A stretch of DNA of 30,346 bases from JALYNX01 sp044867525. GTDB lineage: Bacteria > Actinomycetota > Acidimicrobiia > Spongiisociales > ZC4RG35. Of this stretch, positions 1 to 6,936 are shown piece by piece. Position 1 is the first letter of the stretch. The number at the start of each line of letters is the position of its first letter. The position numbers and the translations under genes are program-made. The notes beneath the pieces are model-generated. The model saw nothing but the letters and a program-made list of their open reading frames with translations. It searched no databases and was not told the origin of the DNA. The stretch lies in contig JBIOVB010000064.1 of assembly GCA_044867525.1 (NCBI GenBank), positions 1 through 30,346 of the forward strand, in the 5' to 3' direction.

Positions 1-70
1 GGGCGGCTGTTTCATGGCCGGCTCCATCCTGGTGTTCCAAGTCGGCCCAAGTATGTCTCCGCCTGCGGGG

Positions 71-91
71 GGTAGGTTTCGGGCACCTACC
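71..91 (+). promoter_or_regulatory. Short hairpin just upstream of the haloperoxidase-like gene's ribosome binding site
   Basis: A perfect 7-bp inverted repeat (ggtaggt/acctacc, 71-77 and 85-91) encloses a 7-base loop and ends one base before the Shine-Dalgarno sequence aaaggagg (93-100) of the gene starting at 106. In RNA it would sit against the ribosome binding site. It could be a 5' mRNA stabiliser, a weak terminator for an upstream gene, or chance. Nothing else recognisable lies in bases 1-70. Confidence 0.4.
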
Positions 92-105
92 TAAAGGAGG
101 GAAGC

Positions 106-1428
106 ATGGCTCGACGTCTCAATGTCATCGGGCTCAGCTTGGTCCTGCTACTCGCCACCACCGGCACCGCCGGCGCCACCCCCAAGGCGAGCCAACCACA
201 GGACACCACTGTCCTCGACTGGAACCGGTACGCGGTGGAAGCATTGATCAATGGGCCAACTGCGACTGTTCCCGGGGCCGGGCAGCCGCCACCGGTGTCT
301 CTGCTCCACCTGGCGATGGTGCAGGGCGCGGTATTCGACGCGGTGAACATGATCCACCGTGGCTACGACCCGTACCTCGATGACCTACCACGAGCACCGA
401 GGTGGGCATCGAAGCCGGCGGCGGCAGCCACCGCAGCGCATGACGTCCTCGTCGGGCTCGGGATCGCCCCGGTGCCGGCGCTGGCTCCCGAGGTCATCAC
501 CAGGCTGGATGGTCTACACGCAGATACCCTGGCCGGGATCCCCGACGGCCCGGCTGAGACGGCGGGGATCGCCGCCGGGGCCGCCGCAGCCCAGGAGATG
601 CTCGAAGAGCGCACCGCGGATGGCCGCTACGTGCCGTTCATGTTCCCCGTTGGCGACGAGCCAGGTGAATGGGTTCCGACGAGCGGGGTCAACGATCCCT
701 TCGCCTGGTTGGCCAAAGTTGAACCGTTCCTGATGAAGCGCACCTCCCAGTTCCGGACCGACGGGCCGTACGACCTCGACAGCCGGCGTTACGCCAAGGA
801 GTACCAGGAGGTCAAGGACTACGGAGGAAACGGGACCACCACCCCGACCTTGCGCACGCCGGAGCAGACCGCGACCGCCATGTTCTTCACCGCCAATCCG
901 GTGGAGTTGTACAACCGGACGTTCCGCACCATTGCCTCGGACAAGAGTCTCGATCTCGTGCGACAGGCTCGACTGTTCGCCATGTTGAACCTGGCGGGCG
1001 CCGATGCCGCCATCGGATGCTGGGACGACAAGGCTCATTGGAGCTTCTGGCGTCCAATCACCGCCATCCAGCAGGGAGAGAACGACGGGAACCCGCGGAC
1101 AATCGGGGATCTCAACTGGAACTCCCTGGTCGCTTCGCCGCCCTATCCCGACCACCCCTCGGGATACAACTGTGTCACCGGTGCGTTCATGCACACCGCG
1201 GCCAAGTTCTTCGGGCGCAATCGAGTGGCGTTCAGCCTGGTGAGGATCACACCTGGATCTCCCGATGTGATTCGCGACTACCAGCGGTTCACCGATGTGA
1301 TCAAGGACACCATCGATGCCCGGATCTGGCTCGGCATTCACTTCCGGGCCCCCGACGTGCAGGGAGCAGAGCTCGGCGAGGATGTCGCCCGCTGGCTGAA
1401 CGGGCACTTCCTCGAACCGAGAGATTGA
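106..1428 (+). CDS. Secreted vanadium-haloperoxidase/PAP2-superfamily protein
   Basis: The 440-residue product has an N-terminal signal peptide (basic MARR, a hydrophobic stretch to about residue 20, likely cleavage near AGA-TP), so it probably acts outside the membrane. The C-terminal half carries the vanadium-haloperoxidase/PAP2 signature: K309 followed six residues later by R316-P317, P351-S-G-Y354, and R406 followed six residues later by H412 (R-X5-H). In this family these residues hold vanadate or phosphate, and R-X5-H supplies the histidine that bonds the metal. The usual PSGH reads PSGY here, replacing the general acid-base histidine, so halide oxidation is doubtful and phosphatase-like or other chemistry is possible. 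The start is supported by aaaggagg six bases upstream. It converges with the SDR at 1468. Confidence 0.85.
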   Translation: MARRLNVIGLSLVLLLATTGTAGATPKASQPQDTTVLDWNRYAVEALINGPTATVPGAGQPPPVSLLHLAMVQGAVFDAVNMIHRGYDPYLDDLPRAPRWASKPAAAATAAHDVLVGLGIAPVPALAPEVITRLDGLHADTLAGIPDGPAETAGIAAGAAAAQEMLEERTADGRYVPFMFPVGDEPGEWVPTSGVNDPFAWLAKVEPFLMKRTSQFRTDGPYDLDSRRYAKEYQEVKDYGGNGTTTPTLRTPEQTATAMFFTANPVELYNRTFRTIASDKSLDLVRQARLFAMLNLAGADAAIGCWDDKAHWSFWRPITAIQQGENDGNPRTIGDLNWNSLVASPPYPDHPSGYNCVTGAFMHTAAKFFGRNRVAFSLVRITPGSPDVIRDYQRFTDVIKDTIDARIWLGIHFRAPDVQGAELGEDVARWLNGHFLEPRD

Positions 1429-1438
1429 CCGGGGGGCA

Positions 1439-1463
1439 GGCGGGCTACGTTTTGGCGCCCGCC
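1439..1463. terminator. Possible bidirectional terminator between convergent genes
   Basis: A 7-bp GC-rich inverted repeat (ggcgggc 1439-1445, gcccgcc 1457-1463) with an 11-base loop containing TTTT lies in the 39-base gap between two convergent stop codons. Position and symmetry suit a shared terminator, but no U-tract follows the stem. Confidence 0.4.
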
Positions 1464-1467
1464 CTCC

Positions 1468-2268
1468 TCAGGAGAGCAGGTCCTTCATCTGGCGATAGAT
1501 GAGATGGGTGGCCCGCTTCGGCGCCACCTTGGTCATCAGGCTCATCAACCTGGCGTCGCGGCCTACATAGATGTGGAGATGGTCGGACTCGATCCCGTCG
1601 AGGATGATCCTGGCCGCGTCCTCAGGCGAGGTGGTGCGTATCTTGCTCTGGTCGACCGAGTCCAGATTGGGGATGTCGACCCCGGAGTTGGCGGTGATCT
1701 CGGTGCCCACGGCCCCGGGCATGATCACGGACACCCCGACGTTGGTGTCGAGCAGCTCGGCGTACAGCCCTTCGGTCATCAATTTGACCGCGGCCTTGCT
1801 CGCCCCGTAGACGGTCTGCCCGGGCACCGGGAGGAAGCCTCCCATGCTGGAGACGCAGGCGACGTGGGCAATCGGCCGCTCCAGGAGGTGAGGAAGGAAG
1901 GCCTTGACCATGTGAATCGTGCCGTAGAGGTTGACGTTGATCACTCGCTCGATGGTCTGGTAGTCGAGCTCGTTGAGCTTGACGAATGGCTGGATGATCC
2001 CAGCGACGTTGATCAGCGCGTCGACCACCCCATGGGCGGAGATCACCTGCTCGGGAAGGGCCATGGTCGCGATGCGGTCGGTGACGTCGACCGGGAACGT
2101 GACCAGCCGGTCTCCGGAATTGGCCAGGCCGATGGTCTCCTCGAGACTCTCCTCACGCATGTCGACGGCGGCGACCCGGGCGCCACGTAGGAGCAGCTCG
2201 AGAACCACCTGACGGCCGATCCCGTTACCGCCCCCGGTGACGACCACGACCTTGCCCTTGAAGTCCAT
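1468..2268 (-). CDS. Short-chain dehydrogenase/reductase (SDR), first of three
   Basis: This is a 266-residue classical SDR, expected to be a cytoplasmic NAD(P)-dependent oxidoreductase of an alcohol or carbonyl substrate. The Rossmann motif TGGGNGIG is near residue 12, followed by the NVAG strand, the catalytic serine in VSSMGG and the YGASK active site (Y-X3-K). The start at 2268 is chosen because GGAGGG precedes that ATG and the protein then begins in normal family fashion (MDFKGKVVVVTG). Upstream in-frame codons add a low-complexity leader unlike SDRs. It is divergent from the alpha/beta hydrolase across 115 bases. The substrate cannot be deduced. Confidence 0.9.
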   Translation of the reverse strand: MDFKGKVVVVTGGGNGIGRQVVLELLLRGARVAAVDMREESLEETIGLANSGDRLVTFPVDVTDRIATMALPEQVISAHGVVDALINVAGIIQPFVKLNELDYQTIERVINVNLYGTIHMVKAFLPHLLERPIAHVACVSSMGGFLPVPGQTVYGASKAAVKLMTEGLYAELLDTNVGVSVIMPGAVGTEITANSGVDIPNLDSVDQSKIRTTSPEDAARIILDGIESDHLHIYVGRDARLMSLMTKVAPKRATHLIYRQMKDLLS

Positions 2269-2326
2269 CGACCCTCCGATCACCGGCGAGCACCGACTGT
2301 ACCGGAGGGTGGAACCCGGCCCCTGC

Positions 2327-2344
2327 GGGGTATTAGGGGTATCA
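2327..2344. repeat. Tandem 9-bp repeat in a divergent promoter region
   Basis: GGGGTATTA (2327-2335) is followed directly by GGGGTATCA (2336-2344), between the SDR start at 2268 (minus) and the hydrolase start at 2384 (plus). Tandem direct repeats near divergent starts can be regulator sites. No other copy was noticed in the window, so the role is unknown. Confidence 0.5.
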
Positions 2345-2383
2345 GAAAGCGAACCTCGATCCCGAGAAGTGGAGGAGTTGGAG

Positions 2384-3253
2384 ATGTCCGAGCCGACGAC
2401 GCACACCCTGGAGGTGCCCGGTGCTGTCCTCACCTACGACGTGAGGAGCAACGAGTCGAGCACCGACCCGATCCTGTTGATGATCGGATCGCCGATGGGC
2501 GCCGCCGGGTTCGTGACTCTGGCGGGTCACTTCTCCGACCGCACCGTCGCCACATATGACCCCCGCGGCGTGGAGCGGAGCAAACGCACCGACGAAGCAG
2601 GTGAGTCGACGCCCGACATGCATGCCGACGACCTTCATCGGCTGATCTACGCACTCGACGGCGGGCCGGTCGACATCTTCGCCAGCAGCGGCGGAGCGAC
2701 GAACGGGTTGGCGTTGGTGGCTCGACATCCGGAGCAAGTTCGCACCCTGGTCGCGCACGAGCCGCCCGCGGCCCAACTCCTCGCAGACCGCGAGGAGGCA
2801 CTGGCCGCGATCCGTGACATCCGCGACACCTACCGGCGAGGCGGATTCGGGCCGGGGATGGCGAAATTCATCGCCGTTGTGAGCCACAAGGGCCCGGTCA
2901 CTTCCGACTTCATCGACCGGCCGGACCCGGATCCGGCGATGTTCGGCCTCCCCACCGAGGACGACGGCGGCCGGGACGATCCGCTGTTGGCGCAGAACCT
3001 GGTGACCAACACTCACTACCAGTTCGATCTCGACGCCCTGCGGACCGCCACCACCCGGATCGTGATCGCCGTGGGAGCGGAGTCGGAGGGCGAGATGGCT
3101 CATCGCGGCGCAGAGGCGGTGGCGGAACGGTTGGGAACCGAGCCCGTTGTGTTTCCCGGCGACCACGGGGGGTTCCTCGGCGGCGAATACGGTCAGATGG
3201 GTGACCCGGATGCCTTCGCTGCCTCCCTGCGTGATGTGCTCGCCGAGCAGTGA
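2384..3253 (+). CDS. Alpha/beta-fold hydrolase
   Basis: The product has 289 residues and no signal peptide, so it is probably a soluble cytoplasmic esterase-like hydrolase. Visible features are the oxyanion-loop strand LLMIGSPMG, the early strand ATYDPRGVERS, a nucleophile elbow FASSGGATNG (a GxSxG variant with A-S-S-G-G) and a C-terminal GDHGGF that supplies the catalytic histidine. The start at 2384 is favoured by the GGAGGAG ribosome binding site at 2371-2377; reading further upstream overlaps the SDR on the other strand. Family members cleave esters, lactones or C-C bonds, and I cannot choose among these. It converges with the SDR at 3284 across 30 bases in which I see no clear terminator. 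Confidence 0.85.
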   Translation: MSEPTTHTLEVPGAVLTYDVRSNESSTDPILLMIGSPMGAAGFVTLAGHFSDRTVATYDPRGVERSKRTDEAGESTPDMHADDLHRLIYALDGGPVDIFASSGGATNGLALVARHPEQVRTLVAHEPPAAQLLADREEALAAIRDIRDTYRRGGFGPGMAKFIAVVSHKGPVTSDFIDRPDPDPAMFGLPTEDDGGRDDPLLAQNLVTNTHYQFDLDALRTATTRIVIAVGAESEGEMAHRGAEAVAERLGTEPVVFPGDHGGFLGGEYGQMGDPDAFAASLRDVLAEQ

Positions 3254-3283
3254 GGGCGCTCGCCTCGGGGCCGAGTCGCTAGA

Positions 3284-4066
3284 TCAGCCGCCGAGCATGC
3301 TGTAGCCACCGTCGGCGATCATGAATGCGCCATACATGTGGGCCGCCTCGTCGCTGGCGAGGAACAGCGCAGTGGCCGCCAGCTCCTCCGGGGGCGGGAT
3401 GCGTCCTGCCGGTGTCCCCGCGACCAGCTTCTCCCGTCGCCCGGTGTTCCAGTCCTCCCGGGCCAGTGTGGACTCGGTCTCCATGAACCCAGGTGCGAAG
3501 GTGTTGACCCTGACCGTGGGAGCAAAGGCGTTGGCATAGGACTTGGTCAGCCCGAGAATCCCGTATTTGCCTGCGGCGTATTGGGGAGCGCGCGGGCTCC
3601 CCCTCACGATCACGGTCGAGCCGATATTGACGATGGCCCCGCCACCGTTGTCGATCATCCGGGACCCGAACTCGTGGAGCATGTACATGGTGCCCTTGAT
3701 GTCCACGTCGATGACCCGGTCGATCAACTCCTGAGTGACGTCCCGCCACGACATCTGCTCGGTCGCCACGTCTCCGACGTTGTTGACCAGCACATCGAGC
3801 TTCCCGAACTCGGCATCGACCTGGTCGGCCATCGCCCGCACTGCGTCCCAGGAACTGATATCGGCCTGAAACACCGACGCCTCGCCGCCGGCGCCTCGGA
3901 TCCTCTCGGCCGTAGCCTCCGCTCCGTCCCTCGAACTGTTGTAGTGAACCCCAACCCGGGCGCCTTCCTGCGCCGCTCTGAACGCGAGGGCACTCCCAAA
4001 TCCGGTCCCCGCCCCGGTGACCAGCACCGTCTTGTCTTGGAAGCGCTTGAAGATCTGGCCCCCCAT
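3284..4066 (-). CDS. SDR family oxidoreductase, second of three
   Basis: This is a 260-residue classical SDR with cofactor motif TGAGTGFG near residue 19, NNVGD in place of NNAG, a serine in the NIGSTV strand, catalytic YAAGK and a typical C-terminal ADGGYSMLGG. It is expected to oxidise or reduce an alcohol/ketone with NAD(P). The start at 4066 follows GAGGAG; a GTG one codon upstream is an equally spaced alternative. Its promoter must lie in the region shared with the divergent binding-protein gene at 4192, which contains the TTGATCAA operator-like site, so it may belong to the same regulon. Confidence 0.88.
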   Translation of the reverse strand: MGGQIFKRFQDKTVLVTGAGTGFGSALAFRAAQEGARVGVHYNSSRDGAEATAERIRGAGGEASVFQADISSWDAVRAMADQVDAEFGKLDVLVNNVGDVATEQMSWRDVTQELIDRVIDVDIKGTMYMLHEFGSRMIDNGGGAIVNIGSTVIVRGSPRAPQYAAGKYGILGLTKSYANAFAPTVRVNTFAPGFMETESTLAREDWNTGRREKLVAGTPAGRIPPPEELAATALFLASDEAAHMYGAFMIADGGYSMLGG

Positions 4067-4132
4067 CACATGTGTCTCCTCGATGTCCGCTGCTGGATTT
4101 TCGCGACTCCGGGACGAATCGACCACAGCTGC

Positions 4133-4164
4133 TTGCCACGATACTTGATCAATGATAATTTCGC
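4133..4164 (+). promoter_or_regulatory. Promoter with overlapping operator-like palindrome, copy 1
   Basis: A -35-like TTGCCA (4133-4138) and a -10-like GATAAT (4154-4159) are separated by 15 bases. The spacer and -10 contain the palindrome TTGATCAA (4145-4152), overlapped by ATCAATGAT (4148-4156). The block 4144-4164 is identical to 6825-6845 except for one base. It precedes the solute-binding protein gene and lies between divergent genes. An operator overlapping the promoter suggests repression; the regulator is inferred to be the FCD protein encoded at 18099. Confidence 0.7.
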
Positions 4165-4191
4165 TCATGTAGATCGAGGAGGAGGTACATC

Positions 4192-5937
4192 TTGCGATCT
4201 GGGAGGCTCTCAACTCTGAGGGCGTATGCGTTAGTGCTGTGCCTCGCAATGATCATGGCGGCCTGCACTTCGGATGGAACCGGGGAAAGCACATCAACCT
4301 CATCCGGTGAAGAGCCCGCTGGTGACAGCACCACCACTAGTGAAGCCGAAGGCGGCGGAGCGGGCGAGGAGGAGGTAGCTCGACTGGTCTTCGGAGTCCC
4401 ACCACCACCGGACGGCGAGTCGAACAACCCCAACCGGGAGATCCAACCCAACGACGAATACCAGTTGAAGCCGATGTACGAGAACTTGGTCGGCGTCAAC
4501 CCGACCACCGCGGTATGGGAGCCCATGCTCGCCGAGAGCTGGGAGCTCAACGAGGCGGGCGACCAGCTGACGTTCCATCTGCGTCAGGGGGTCCAATTCC
4601 ACAACGACTTCGGCGAGATGACGGCTGCCGACGTCGTGTTCTCGCTCACCGACCTCATCGAGCCCGCGGGGGCAATATCCGGTGTCGCCGAAGCCGTGCG
4701 AAATGCGGTGGCGGAGTTCGAGATCGTCGACGACTACACCGTTGTCTTCCACCTCGCCGAGGGTGGCCTCAGCTACTCCTTCTTCGAGGGGATCAGCTAC
4801 GGGGCCGCCGGAACCGCGATCAAGAGCAGCGCGGATTGGGAATCGAGGGGCGGTGGCTCCCCGGCTTCCCCGACCCTCGACGAAGCACCGATCGCGGGAA
4901 CCGGGCCCTACCAGTTCCTGGAGCGGACCCCGGGTCAGAACGTCGTCTTCGAACGGGTCCCTTACGAGCATTGGCGACAGGATGCGTCCTTCCAAGAGCT
5001 GGAGTACCGGTACATACCGGAGGACGCCACAAGGGTCTCAGCGCTTCTCGCCGGGGAGATCCACCTCACGGGGCTACCTGCTGAGTTGGGCGACCAGGCC
5101 GAGGCCGAGGGCATGGGCATCATCAAGTCGGCGCTTCCCGGACGTCGCTATGGCATCCCGTTGGAGGGTTGCTACTACGTCGAGCCACCGGAGCCCGGGC
5201 TCCCGTCTGCCGAGGTCTTCGTGAGCGGCGACCGCAAGTTCCCTGATAGCCCCTGGTGCAACGAGGACATCCGACGAGCGGTGAGCAAGGCGATCGACCG
5301 GGACGCTCTCAACGAGGCGTTCTTCGGTGGCGAGGCCGAGACCGCATTCATGTGGTACTGGCTTCCCGAGCAGGCCGACTCGTGGAACCCCGACTGGGAG
5401 GCTCGCTACGCCGCGGAGATCGGCTATGACCCCGAAGGGGCCCGTGCTCTGCTCGAGTCGGTTGGCGCACCCGTGGAGATTCAGGTCTTCGCACGCAACG
5501 ATGTCACCGAGGCGATGGCAGTCATGCTCGAAGAGGTCGGCTTCGTCGTCGAGCTGGTCTCGATGGACGACGGCGAGTTCACCGCTCAGAGGGAAGGTCG
5601 CGAGTTCGACCGGATGGTCGACTTCGACGACACCGCAAGCGAGAACATCACCGGTTTCGAGCCGGCTGGGTACGGAAACCAGGACTCGGGCCGGGCGGTA
5701 GAGAACGTCGAGTGGGACACCCAGTACGAGGCGGTCCTCGTCGAGCTCGATCCCGCAGCTCAGTCCGCACTGTGGATGGAGTTCGGGAACGTCGTCTTCG
5801 ACAACGTGCCCCACATCCCACTGCTTCGGACCTACGACGAGATCGTGGTCAATCCCGAAGTGGTGTGCGGCTACACCTTCCCCGGCGCCAACATGAGCGC
5901 CCCCTACAGCTTCGTCGAGTACATCTCGGCCTGCTGA
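4192..5937 (+). CDS. ABC transporter solute-binding lipoprotein, family 5 (peptide/nickel type)
   Basis: The 581-residue product has a lipoprotein signal (hydrophobic stretch, then I-M-A-A-C with lipidated C25) and an acidic, Ser/Thr-rich linker to about residue 60. The mature part matches family 5 binding proteins: LAESWELNEAGDQLTFHLRQG and TAADVVFSL near residues 107-145, an IAGTGPYQF strand, and DIRRAVSKAIDRDAL. It should be anchored outside the cell and deliver a ligand to a Dpp/Opp-type importer. It starts with TTG at 4192, six bases after gaggaggaggt; no ATG fits. No permease is adjacent, whereas the importer at 12804-16700 lacks a binding protein and shares the upstream promoter motif, so the two probably work together. 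The ligand could be a peptide, an opine or another small organic. Confidence 0.93.
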   Translation: MRSGRLSTLRAYALVLCLAMIMAACTSDGTGESTSTSSGEEPAGDSTTTSEAEGGGAGEEEVARLVFGVPPPPDGESNNPNREIQPNDEYQLKPMYENLVGVNPTTAVWEPMLAESWELNEAGDQLTFHLRQGVQFHNDFGEMTAADVVFSLTDLIEPAGAISGVAEAVRNAVAEFEIVDDYTVVFHLAEGGLSYSFFEGISYGAAGTAIKSSADWESRGGGSPASPTLDEAPIAGTGPYQFLERTPGQNVVFERVPYEHWRQDASFQELEYRYIPEDATRVSALLAGEIHLTGLPAELGDQAEAEGMGIIKSALPGRRYGIPLEGCYYVEPPEPGLPSAEVFVSGDRKFPDSPWCNEDIRRAVSKAIDRDALNEAFFGGEAETAFMWYWLPEQADSWNPDWEARYAAEIGYDPEGARALLESVGAPVEIQVFARNDVTEAMAVMLEEVGFVVELVSMDDGEFTAQREGREFDRMVDFDDTASENITGFEPAGYGNQDSGRAVENVEWDTQYEAVLVELDPAAQSALWMEFGNVVFDNVPHIPLLRTYDEIVVNPEVVCGYTFPGANMSAPYSFVEYISAC

Positions 5938-5944
5938 TCGACAA

Positions 5945-5986
5945 GAGCCCGCCAAGCAGTCCGCCTTTGGACGGCTTGGCGGGCTC
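5945..5986 (+). terminator. Strong hairpin after the binding-protein gene
   Basis: A perfect 13-bp inverted repeat (5945-5957 with 5974-5986) encloses a loop that can itself pair gtcc/ggac. It starts seven bases after the binding-protein stop and ends 15 bases before the next gene. There is no U-tract. Such hairpins often stop part of the transcription or protect binding-protein mRNA, which would raise its level over the downstream SDR. Confidence 0.75.
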
Positions 5987-6001
5987 GATCTTCACAGGAT
6001 C

Positions 6002-6784
6002 ATGACCCCAGCCTCGACCGACACCTCGCCCGCCCCTGTGGTCCTCGTGACCGGGGCCCGGCGGGGCATCGGCCGTGCGGTCGCGGTGCGCTTCCTTAGG
6101 GAGGGATGGCGCACGGCGCTGAACGACATCGAGACGGACGAACTTCGCCATACGGTGGAGGAGATTGCTCGTGAAAGGGGCATCGCGTCGGCCCATCCCG
6201 CCGATATCAGCCATGCCGAGCAGGCGACAGCACTCATCGGCGAGGTCATCGCGACCTACGGCCGGCTCGATGCGCTGGTCAATAACGCGGCCCTGATCCG
6301 GTTTGGGCCAGCCTTGGAGTACAGCGGGGAGGACCTCGTCGCTTCGCTCGGCACCAATGTGCTCGGAGCCCTCTTCTGCACTCAGGCGGCAGGCAGACAT
6401 TGGGTGGAGGCCGGGGGCGGTGGCTCGGTGGTGATGGTGTCCTCCGTTTCCGCCCGTCAGGCCCGGAAGGGGCATCTCGGCTATGCGGCGAGCAAGGCGG
6501 CGATGGAGATGATGGCCCGGGTCGCCGCGCTCGAGTTGGCGGAGCATGGGATCAGAGTCAACTGCGTCGCCCCCGGCGGCCCCATCCTCACCGAATTCGT
6601 CGTCGAGCATGCTGCCTCTCGTACCGGATTCGATGAGCGAATCAGGACCACCGTGCCCATGCAACGCACCGGTACCGCCGGTGAGGTGGCAGACGTGGTG
6701 TATTACCTGTGTTCGGAGCATGCCTCTTATGTCACCGGTTCCACAGTTGTTGTCGACGGCGGGGTTTCGATAGGACGGCCGTGA
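6002..6784 (+). CDS. SDR family oxidoreductase, third of three
   Basis: The product is a 260-residue classical SDR with TGARRGIG near residue 17, DIETDE at the end of strand 2, NNAAL, a VSSVSARQ serine strand, catalytic YAASK, the conserved NCVAPGG loop and C-terminal VVVDGG. A cytoplasmic NAD(P)-dependent dehydrogenase or 3-oxo-reductase role is expected. The ATG at 6002 is preceded only by AGGA. It lies 64 bases beyond the binding-protein gene, past the hairpin, so it is probably expressed by read-through. Its stop is followed by the second copy of the promoter motif. The aspartate after strand 2 (N-D-I-E) leans toward NAD rather than NADP. Confidence 0.9.
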   Translation: MTPASTDTSPAPVVLVTGARRGIGRAVAVRFLREGWRTALNDIETDELRHTVEEIARERGIASAHPADISHAEQATALIGEVIATYGRLDALVNNAALIRFGPALEYSGEDLVASLGTNVLGALFCTQAAGRHWVEAGGGGSVVMVSSVSARQARKGHLGYAASKAAMEMMARVAALELAEHGIRVNCVAPGGPILTEFVVEHAASRTGFDERIRTTVPMQRTGTAGEVADVVYYLCSEHASYVTGSTVVVDGGVSIGRP

Positions 6785-6813
6785 TCACCCTTTCGCGCCT
6801 GCTCAGCCGGTGT

Positions 6814-6845
6814 TTGACCCAAGACTTGATCAATGATATTTTCGC
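6814..6845 (+). promoter_or_regulatory. Promoter with overlapping operator-like palindrome, copy 2
   Basis: TTGACC (6814-6819) and GATATT (6835-6840) form a -35/-10 pair with the same 15-base spacer as copy 1. The palindromes TTGATCAA (6826-6833) and ATCAATGAT (6829-6837) overlap the -10. Bases 6825-6845 match 4144-4164 at 20 of 21 positions. This copy stands before the long catabolic/importer operon, which implies coordinate control with the binding-protein gene. Confidence 0.72.
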
Positions 6846-6891
6846 ACGAGGACGTGAGTGGGCCTTCCCCGGGCAGTCTTCAGGAGGAGAA

Positions 6892-6936
6892 ATGGTTCGC
6901 AGCTCCGGAAACCGAGGTCTGTGCGTCGATGGCTGA
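6892..6936 (+). CDS. Possible 14-codon leader ORF coupled to the first LVIVD gene
   Basis: A strong Shine-Dalgarno sequence (caggagga, 6881-6888) precedes the ATG at 6892, which opens a 14-codon frame (MVRSSGNRGLCVDG) ending at 6936. Its last codons overlap the ATG (6929) of the LVIVD gene, which has only a poor ribosome binding site of its own. This arrangement permits translational coupling. Alternatively the strong SD merely loads ribosomes upstream, or the frame is fortuitous. No homology is recognised. Confidence 0.35.
   Translation: MVRSSGNRGLCVDG

Noticed and set aside
3254..3283. Terminator between the convergent hydrolase and SDR genes
   Set aside because: The only symmetric segment (CTCGG-GG-CCGAG) would leave a two-base loop and has no U-tract.
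6833..6928. Upstream ATG at 6833 as the start of the first LVIVD protein
   Set aside because: It lies within the operator and -10 region, so the transcript would begin after it. The extra 32 residues show no domain.
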